Source: Pyropia yezoensis
Lineage: Eukaryota > Rhodophyta > Bangiophyceae > Bangiales > Bangiaceae
Assembly (NCBI GenBank): GCA_009829735.1
Contig: CM020618.1
Coordinates: 9,763,119-9,827,118 of the forward strand
Length of the DNA stretch: 64,000 nucleotides
Reading direction: 5' to 3'
Part shown: positions 56,995 to 64,000 of the stretch, piece after piece
Layout: every line of letters begins with the position of its first letter
Numbering within the stretch: the stretch's first letter is position 1
Translations under genes and position numbers: made by a program
The notes under the pieces: model-generated
What the model was told of the DNA's origin: nothing
Databases searched by the model: none
Seen by the model: the letters and a program-made list of their open reading frames with translations, nothing else

Positions 56995-58509
56995 GGTGTA
57001 AGGACTACATCATTACAGGGCAACTCCTCCTGACTCGCTCAGAACTACCCACGTACCGGCGGATTAAATCTCAGCCATCAAGCACGGTTGTCAAGATTTG
57101 CCCGTGGCCGAGCGGATTTCGGCGCCCTCTGTTGAACCTAAACATCCAAGGTTCAATTTCACGTGTCCCTGTGAAAACAGTGCACCATGACGCTGGCGGC
57201 TCTACGTTGAGGCCAGCACTGATCTCGGACACGACAACGTAGCGAGGCGGCGAGTCAATCCGGCCGACACCGAGGCGGCTTGACACCTAACGTAGAGGCC
57301 TTCATTCGGGGCCTCCATCCGAGACCTCCATCCGGGGCCTCCATCCGAGGCCTCCATCCGGGCCCTACATCCGGGGCCTCCATTTGGGGCCTCCATCCCG
57401 GGGACTCTATCCGAGAACTCCATCCAGGGCCTTCATTTGCCCCCTCCATTCGTGGCCTCTATACGAGGCTGCCATCCGGACCAATCAGAGTCCGCCATCC
57501 GCGGTTCCAGAGGGTCCCATGGCCACGCCAAGAATCCGTGCCGACGCCGGGTCCTCGGACGTCCATAGAACCCCTCTGAACAGGCCCTGTGAGAGAGGGG
57601 GTGACCGACCCCGCCGAATTCAAGGCACCTGGTACCTGACCTTTGAGGGACTACGCGGAGGGCCTTCTGAGGGACCCCCGATGGTATATGTACGGAGTGA
57701 CCGAGGGCGAGGGCAGAGGGAGGAGGGGGGCAGACCATCGACCATCGAACCCGAGACCCTGGGCGTAGGGTCGGGCGGCGTGCGTGTGCGAGTGTGCGCG
57801 AGAGTCTCCGCCGACTGACCTTACAGGCGGCCCTCCACCGCCCCCCCCGCGTCACCCCCCCCACCACCCCCACCGTCGGCACCCCCACTGCGAGTATCGG
57901 CCAGGATGTGCAGAAAATCGCAGTATACCCCACGAAACCAGACACGGGCGACCCCACACCCCTTCGCGGGATGACAAGTTCCACTGTCAATTCTTCCGGG
58001 CCAAAGGCACCCGGCACTCAGGTGCGGAGCACCTGGTGCACGGCAGGTGCTCTTGCTTTTATCTAGGAAGGCCCTGTCGAAACGTATGTAGCCATTTTAT
58101 GTATGTACGTAAAATGTATATTTTCTAGATATCATGGATACCTACATGCACGACTCAAATCACATGCGGGGCACATGGTTGGTAAAATGCATGCATTTTT
58201 TGAGTCGCCTTTGGTTGAAGCATGCTTTAATTAAATATATTTTTGAATCAATCAACGATGTGTCATTTGTTATACCTTTCTTGACATTGAACTAAATACC
58301 TCTCGACTTGTGCGCCTTCCACAATGCGCCTCCGTGAATTAGCGTGGTTGGGCGCCAACCAAGCTGTCGCCGTGCAACGTTTGAGTGCCAGTGACGTCCT
58401 CTTTGCGCGCCCTCTACCCCTCCCCCTTCCCACCGTGCCACGAGACGAGCTTCGGGGGTCTACCGTTTTCGAGTGTCGGGTCGGCTCACAATACCCGTGA
58501 AGACTTACC
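56995..58509. other. Possible 3' LTR and intergenic, with minisatellite
   Basis: TGTAAGG at 56,995 follows the polypurine-like tract of the Ty3/Gypsy relic and could start a 3' LTR. I found no 5' partner, so the LTR end is undefined. A 15-bp minisatellite lies at 57,297-57,480. The rest has no supportable gene; 58,080-58,270 is AT-rich. Confidence 0.4.
57297..57480 (+). repeat. 15-bp minisatellite, about 12 units
   Basis: Degenerate repeats of GGCCTCCATCCGGGG/GAGACCTCCATCCGG. In one plus-strand frame it reads as a repeated 5-residue pattern such as GLHPG/GASIR, but no gene context supports translation. Confidence 0.88.
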
Positions 58510-60490
58510 ATGGACGTTGACAGTGCGGCAGGATCTTCTTCCGGCGAAGGCGTACCTGACGCGTTGGAGGACGCAGAACACGTAGACGCTACGGCGGGCG
58601 CTGCGGCCGCCCGGGCGGGCGCTGCGGCAGCACGGGCGGGCGCTGCCGCAGCGGCAGATTTGGCAGGCGCTAGACGTTCCGGCACCCGCTGCCAGCAGCC
58701 GTACGAGTGGCCGAAAGGCCAGTTAGACAAAGCTGGAGATTCAGCTGGGGCCTGGCTCCGGAGCGATCTGCAACCACTGCCAGAAGGAGGTCAAAAGCAA
58801 GCAACTGAACGGCACCATTTTGGCCAAGCATCCTTACAGCTGCCGTGAGAGCCCACTAATCGTGCGGCAGATGGCCTGGGGCTCGTGTACAAGGCTGCAG
58901 AAAACGAAGCCGAGACCCGTCAACCCCCACGCAGTCCATCTTTCATCGGAGGCCGACCCTGTGCGTCTGCCTGATTGCTCCTCGGGCGGCCCTACAAGTG
59001 GTCCTTCCTTGTCAACGGTTGGGGTCAGTGGTTCTTCTCCTGGCCTCCGCTACTTCTTTGATCACGTCAGCGTCCAGCAGAATGCCGCCATTGATGATTC
59101 AATTCTTCGCTTTTTCGTGGCATGTCGGATCTCATTCCGTGTAGCGGAGAGCACTGCCTTTCTCGCCATGCTGAAGGCCTTGCGCCCGGGCTACGTAGCT
59201 CGAAAGAGAGTGCCCACGAGAAGGCAAATGGCCGGGCCGCTTCTCACCCGGCTATATGAATTATTGATGGAGCACGTTATGCGGACGCTGTCTGTTTGGT
59301 GCTCACGCCGAAAGGCGGTGTTAGTGCTCGACGGCTGGGAAAACATCCGTCACAATCACATCGTGAACCTCATGGCCATCGTTGGCGGCGTGTCTGTCTT
59401 CTTAGATTCCATGTACTGTGGTGACGCGTGCCAGGACGCAAGCGGGCAAGCGCAGCTGTGGAGGAAAAGCTGCAGTTGTACGGGGGGCTCACTATCTTCA
59501 ATGCAATCGGCTCCGACAACACCGCTCCGTGTCTTGAGATACGGCGGCTGGTGACGGCCAAGAACCCATGGTTGGTCTCCATCAATGACCAGGGTCATGT
59601 GGCCAATTAAGTGCTGGGGGATCTCTGTAATATTCCATGGGTGGCGGGCGGCATCAAGGCGGCGGCGGTGGTTTCGTCATATGTTCGCAACCATCAACGG
59701 CTACTGGCTCCGTACTCGAACGAGAAGGATTTGTACAACACGACTTTGGGTTCTGAGGCGGCGGCAAAAAAGCGAACAGCAGTGGCTTACGTGACCCCTT
59801 GTACGACAAGATTTTTGTTTAATCGGGACATGTTACTTGCTTGTGTCCGCAACCGGCCGGCATTGCGAAATCTCCTCGAGCGCGACGACGGAGCCAAGTT
59901 GCCGCGACTCGTGAAGCCTCGGGACGAAGCCGCACGAGACGCGCAGGCCACGTTTTTGCGGGTGGCCGAGTCCGCCGCCGCAGCCCGCGACTGGTCGCCG
60001 GCGTGCCGCATCATGGACCCGGTATGCGTCTACCTGCGGTTGTTCGACGGCCAGAGCAGCTGCCTGTGTCTAGTGCTGCCAGCCACTCCCCAGCTGCAAG
60101 CAGAGATGGCATCGTTGGAGGTAAACTTGCGTGGCGGTGGCGTGGCGGGCACGGCCTCGTCCGTGGTGTTCTCGCAGGTTTTCGCTGTTATGAACAAGCG
60201 CGTGGCGGGCCCCAGCGATCGCAGCGTGCGGGTGCTGTTGTTGACAGACCTGCACTACTTGGAGGGGGCACTGGACCCGAAGGTGTTTGGCGCCCAGGCG
60301 GCCAATGCGGCCGACATCTTCGAGCGGTCTTGCCGGGCGATCAGCCAGTACTGTTTGAAGTCCCCGCAGGTGTTCTCCTCTGTGCAGGTAGAGGAGCTGT
60401 CTGATTACCAGCGCATGCAGCTGCTGAAGGAGGAGTTGACTTCGTACGCTGCACTCTCTGGTACGTTCGTGCAGGGAGCGTACGTGGTGT
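58510..60490 (+). pseudogene. hAT-type (DUF659) transposase relic, copy B
   Basis: Relative of 4,688-7,661. An Ala-rich N-terminus starts at the ATG 58,510. It is followed, after a frame change near 58,735, by a BED-like finger (ICNHCQKE...KHPYSC). Next comes the DUF659 region with VLVLDGWEN and FLDSMYCGDACQD (to about 59,450), another frame change, a TAA at 59,608-59,610, then the core TPCTTRFLF and RNRPALRNLLER up to about 60,490. The dimerisation region seen in copy A is missing; similarity stops at about 60,490, where the right-hand retroelement sequence may begin. Two frameshifts, one nonsense codon and a truncation make it inactive. Confidence 0.78.
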
Positions 60491-61302
60491 GGCAAAAACC
60501 ACTTACACACACGGCACCCAAGTTGGGGCGGTGTACAAGGGCTGCCTCCCGTGTCGGGGGAACCGGAAGAAGTGCAAGTCGCACACACTCTGTCCCTGTT
60601 GTGGGGCAATCCCCCCACTGACAAACAAGAGGATGGTGTGTGGTCCAACAGTTTCTTGGTCGGGACGGGGACGCAGGGCCAAGCCCCGCTGTCCCTCCCC
60701 TTATCCCCCCAGGGTCCCCTCAGAATCTCGCCACTCAGAATCTCCCACCCCAGCACCTGCCCACCGGGCCACACGAAAATTCAAGACGATAAATGCAGAA
60801 AAAGAAAATACCCTCAAATCCAAGTTGGATTTACTACTAAGCTAACTATCCCAAACTTAGGGAATATGGACCCAAATGCAGGGGGAGGAACGGGTCAGGC
60901 TAGTGGCCTGCCGCCCCTTGCATGGCACGTGTTGCCCCCCTACCTGGGGGTCAATACTGCCACACTCCCCTCTCCTCAGTTCCGACCGACCTGGTCGGCC
61001 CTGTGAGGGGGTGCGTAGACGCACGCCTCGGCGTTTGGGGCGCGACTTGCTGTCCCCCCTTGAGTACGTAGCGCGGATGTGGAGGCGGTAACGTTGACCG
61101 CCCCTCTCCTCAAGCTTGCCCACTCGGCAGCTTGCTCTCCTCAGTTCACACTTCACCATCACCACCACCTCCCCTTCACCTTCCACTGGGCCGCCTCACG
61201 CTGGGGAGGCCACCCGTCTACCCACGATCTGAGTCCCCCTCAACTCGAGGCGGGTATCATGCCGCTGTAGCCAGGGCGGCTCTCCCCAACTTGGGGAGAG
61301 CC
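60491..61302. other. Terminal noncoding region of the right-hand Ty3/Gypsy-type element
   Basis: No gene is seen. Hairpins occur at 60,816-60,832 (AAATCC-AAGTT-GGATTT), 60,849-60,863 and 61,083-61,101. Given the minus-strand pol at 63,358-64,000, this is where its 3' LTR would lie, but without the other LTR in the window I cannot mark the ends. Confidence 0.35.
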
Positions 61303-63975
61303 ATGGCGACCCCGGGAGTGGAGACGGACTCTCTCGACGAACGTATGGAGGACACCTCCTACGGTGCGGCGCCCGCCGGGACTTCCGGCGGGGGCTCCGC
61401 GATCGCTCCGGGGGATGGGACTCCCGCGTCACCCGGCTTTGGGTTGACGGCGGGATCTCCCCCGGAGGCGGGACAAGTTGTCCGTCGTGAGGCGTTGGGG
61501 CGGTGGTTTTACCCCGCTTGGCCTCCATATGAGGAGGGGTTGACTGTTCTCCGCTGGGGCCGACTTGGCGCAGAGGTGGGTCGGGTATGGGACCGCCTAC
61601 GGGAGAAGTACCCCCGTAGGGTCGGGTTCCCTGCCGGCTTCAGGACGGACCAGTTTGCCTTCCTGGACGAGGACGAGGTCGAAGACGTGCAGCGTGCCAA
61701 GGCCATGGTGGACCGCGGGGGAACTACCCCGGGTCCCAGCGACTTGCCGACTTTTACTTGGGACGCTGTGGCAACTCGACCCCCGTACCTTCACGAGGTC
61801 GATCTGCACACTCATCACTTTGATGTGCGGATGGAGAAAGACTTCCGGCGAGGTCCCTACTTGGTGACCTCGGCTCAACTTGAGTTTCCGCAGCAGTCCG
61901 CTGCTAGTAAGGAGTAGGACTACCCCAAAAAGCCCGAGTGGTGGCCTCAAGTTGAGGTCCCCTACGGGTTCCCGGCGTTGCTGCCACGGTTGCTTGACCA
62001 CTTCGGCTCCGTCATGTTGACGGCTCGCCCTGATCACCTGGTGTGGGCCATGTTGGCCACCCAGTGGCTCCTCGAGGTCATGTCGACCTGGGTGTCTTGT
62101 GTTCAGCGGCGGGGGATGCTCTGGCATCTCCCCCTCCGGCTCCTCCAAGGTTTGGAACAGCTCACCCCTCAGCTAGTTGCTGAGGGGTGCTCATCAGGAC
62201 AACTCACTCTACTTGAGGAGATGCTCCGGCTCCATAAGTTTATCGAGTGGGAGAGCATTGAGCACAAGTTGCGCCGCCCCACTCGTGGGCCCAAGGACGA
62301 TGGCACACTTCGCCAGTTCGTGTGGGTCGCTCGTGAACTTCACGACGGCCGTGTGGTCCTACGAGAGGGGTTGGGCATCGGGGACTACCCGTATGCCCCG
62401 GGGGTGGATCGCCACACTGCGCCACCCCCGGACAAGCCCATAGTTATGGCCGTGCCCTCACATGATGATCATGTGACTCAACCCACTGCGGGGGCCCCAT
62501 GTCGGGGTCGCAGTTACACCCGGGTACCGCCACCTCGGCGTGCCCCTCCGCTTCCTCCTGTCCCCTACCAGCCGCACGGGGACATCCCGATGAGCGTGGC
62601 CGTTGAGTCGTCCACCCCGGTGTCCCCCAACTTGGGGGCCACCCTCCTGACGGTATTTCCCAAGTTGGTGTTACCGCCCACGCCTCTAACCTCAGAGATG
62701 ATGATCACCACGTTGGTGCGCACCATTTCCTGGCTGGCCGGGTCGACCGCAACCCTTCAAAGTTCCGAGACTCCTCAACTTGAGGAGCGCGTTCGTACTG
62801 CAGTGGCGACCGCGAGTTGCGAGTCGGTGGCGGAGTTTATGACAGCCGAGTTGGCTCGCATTGGGGCTATTATGCCCCAGCCAGCCCCACTTGGGCGTGG
62901 CGAACGTCGCGCGAGCCGGGCATACTCGCCTCCTCGCCGTCGTCGACGACACTCTCGGCGCTCTCCCTCCGTGTCGGAAGACGAGTTGTCTTACTCCGTC
63001 TCGGAGTCCTCTACCCCGTCAGAGTCGGAGTCGGTCTGGCGTCTGCGTCGCCAACTTGCGCGCAAGACTAAACAGAAGGGTAGCCGCGGTCGTCGCCACT
63101 TGCGCGACCGTGAGGGGCGCGACGGTTCCGACTTGGAGCCGCCGCCCACGCCGACTGGTGGGGAACGTCATCGGCGTGGGTCTCGCCGCTCGCCTCCACG
63201 TGAGGGCAAGGGCTGTGGGGTTGGAGAGTCTAGCATGCATGCCTAGTTGGCAGCTGCCCTTGATGTGAGAGTGTGAGGGTTAGGGCTGTAGTTAAAAGCC
63301 ACTCTGCGTACCACTTCGACTTGAAGCACTCTCTTCGCACTGTTGCTCGGCCTTCCCTCACGTTGAGGGAGGGCTGTTAGGGTCTATCTCATTCCGGGCA
63401 CAGTACGCCCGGACCTTCTCAGCGGGAAGGTCCTCCACATACTCCCACGTATCATCCTTGGGTTTGTAGCCAAACCAACGCACCCTCAACATGAGGCGGT
63501 CAGTGTCTTCATCCCATCCGTGGTCGATGAACTTATCGAACACGTACTCCTGCGGGCCCTGTTTGGCCGCAGGCAGTGAGGGGAGGCGCCACGCTTCCAA
63601 AGCACGCGCCCAAGCTGGGTCGCCTGCAGGCGGTGGTGCAACTTTGACCACGTCCTGTCCGTTCACTGTGCGGACCCCATCGTCACTTTCGATGGTGAAG
63701 CGCCGCCCATCAGTACGAAGGACCTGGTACGGTCCCTTCGTCTGGAATACCAGCTTACCCCCCGTTGGGGTGTGCGAGTGTACCAGCACCCAGTCACCCT
63801 GCTCGGGGACATGTTTAGCATTGCGCACCTTTTTGTCAAAGGTACGCTTGTAGCGCTTTCGTGCTTTGTCCATCTCAGCCCTGACTTTAGGGATGAGGTT
63901 TTCAAGCCTAGCGGCGAACTCCGCCTTACTCTCAGTAGGAGTAGGCGTACTGCCACCATCCTCCCTAGTTGGGAG
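60816..63975. repeat. Family of variable-stem, NASTT-loop hairpins
   Basis: Stem/loop sites (stem bp, loop): 60,816-60,832 (6, AAGTT); 61,238-61,250 (4, AACTC); 61,278-61,302 (10, AACTT); 61,471-61,483 (4, AAGTT); 61,849-61,872 (9 with one bulge, TACTT); 61,943-61,959 (6, AAGTT); 62,163-62,189 (11, TAGTT); 62,331-62,345 (5, AACTT); 62,624-62,638 (5, AACTT); 62,771-62,787 (6, AACTT); 62,844-62,856 (4, GAGTT); 62,884-62,896 (4, CACTT); 62,978-62,992 (5, GAGTT); 63,123-63,141 (7, GACTT); 63,314-63,326 (4, GACTT); 63,350-63,374 (10, ACGTT); 63,524-63,539 (5, GAACTT); 63,757-63,771 (5, CCGTT); 63,913-63,925 (4, AACTC); 63,961-63,975 (5, TAGTT). Stem sequences are unrelated; loops are nearly constant. 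Confidence 0.85.
61303..63246 (+). CDS. Additional ORF of right-hand retroelement, in-frame TAG
   Basis: The ATG at 61,303 directly follows a perfect 10-bp hairpin. The frame runs 204 codons to a TAG at 61,915-61,917 and then stays open in the same frame to the stop at 63,244-63,246, 648 codon positions in all including both stops. The first part is acidic and Gly/Pro-rich. The middle (HLVWAMLATQWLLEV, LRLLQGLEQLTPQLV) is helical-looking. The last 110 residues are Arg/Ser-rich and basic (YSPPRRRRRHSRRSPS), suggesting nucleic-acid binding. No known family. It is tail-to-tail with the minus-strand pol end. LTR retrotransposons with an extra antisense ORF between pol and the 3' LTR are known in plants, and this fits that position. 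A gag-like structural protein is possible. The TAG may be decay or readthrough. Confidence 0.5.
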
Positions 63976-64000
63976 CGACCGCCGCACGGCAATAGACCGC
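63358..64000 (-). CDS. Ty3/Gypsy pol C-terminus with chromodomain (partial)
   Basis: Minus-strand frame open from the window edge to a TGA at 63,358-63,360; the N-terminal part lies beyond 64,000. It shows the basic integrase C-terminal segment (RKRYKRTFDKKV, GDWVLVHS, GPYQVL) and, in the last 60 residues, a chromodomain (LRVRWFGYKPKDDTWE). Such chromodomains steer integration of chromovirus-type elements toward modified histones. The visible part is intact, unlike the relic at 53-57 kb, and not a close copy of it. The stop codon lies inside a 10-bp hairpin (63,350-63,374). Confidence 0.85.
   Translation of the reverse strand, partial: RSIAVRRSLPTREDGGSTPTPTESKAEFAARLENLIPKVRAEMDKARKRYKRTFDKKVRNAKHVPEQGDWVLVHSHTPTGGKLVFQTKGPYQVLRTDGRRFTIESDDGVRTVNGQDVVKVAPPPAGDPAWARALEAWRLPSLPAAKQGPQEYVFDKFIDHGWDEDTDRLMLRVRWFGYKPKDDTWEYVEDLPAEKVRAYCARNEIDPNSPPST

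Noticed and set aside
51549..61917. Alternative genetic code with TAG or TAA as sense
   Set aside because: In-frame stops occur in a hAT gene, a retroelement ORF and decayed pol, but the intact genes (hAT 18,161; Ulp1 36,973; both NTPase-nuclease genes) need no recoding and end in ordinary stops.

Overview
This is a GC-rich stretch of a nuclear eukaryotic genome, dense in transposons and repeats. The evidence is a set of eukaryote-type transposases (hAT with BED zinc fingers, a KDZ/Zisupton-like transposase), a Ulp1-type SUMO protease, Ty3/Gypsy chromodomain retroelements, Crinkler/RHS-type NTPase-nuclease proteins and at least one likely spliceosomal intron. A GC-rich protist, alga, oomycete or early fungus would fit, but the sequence alone does not name the lineage. 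I saw no rRNA, tRNA, CRISPR array or bacterial operon.

Layout. 1-4.7 kb: no supported gene. 4.7-7.7 kb (-): decayed hAT transposase of the DUF659 type. 9.0-11.5 kb and 13.4-15.5 kb (-): two P-loop NTPase plus PD-(D/E)xK-like nuclease genes, with a TPR gene fragment between them. 16.0-46.2 kb: a large probable DNA transposon bounded by diverged terminal inverted repeats. It carries ORF1 (Pro/Ala/Ser-rich, PLSQ motifs), a Ulp1 protease gene and, convergent to these, a KDZ-like transposase gene. A 7.2-kb hAT element (17,456-24,697) with perfect 8-bp target duplications sits inside ORF1 and splits it. 48.6-52.2 kb: a second, complete hAT element. 53.1-57 kb: a decayed Ty3/Gypsy element. 58.5-60.5 kb (+): a second DUF659-hAT relic. 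60.5 kb to the end: another Ty3/Gypsy-type element with the pol C-terminus on the minus strand and a convergent ORF on the plus strand.

The 500-N gap at 28,968-29,467 is flanked by two nearly identical 11.4-kb blocks (17,554-28,967 and 29,468-40,874), each ending exactly at the gap. Most of the coding differences are one-base indels in short runs. Copy 1 keeps the hAT transposase open and copy 2 keeps the Ulp1 gene open. This is best read as two overlapping contigs scaffolded without merging, so the real locus probably holds one copy of each gene.

Most novel signal: from about 60.8 to 64.0 kb the right-hand Ty3/Gypsy element carries some twenty short hairpins. Their stems (4-11 bp) differ from site to site, but the loop is nearly constant (N-A-C/G-T-T, usually closed by C-G). 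One 10-bp hairpin abuts the ATG of the plus-strand ORF and another spans the pol stop codon.
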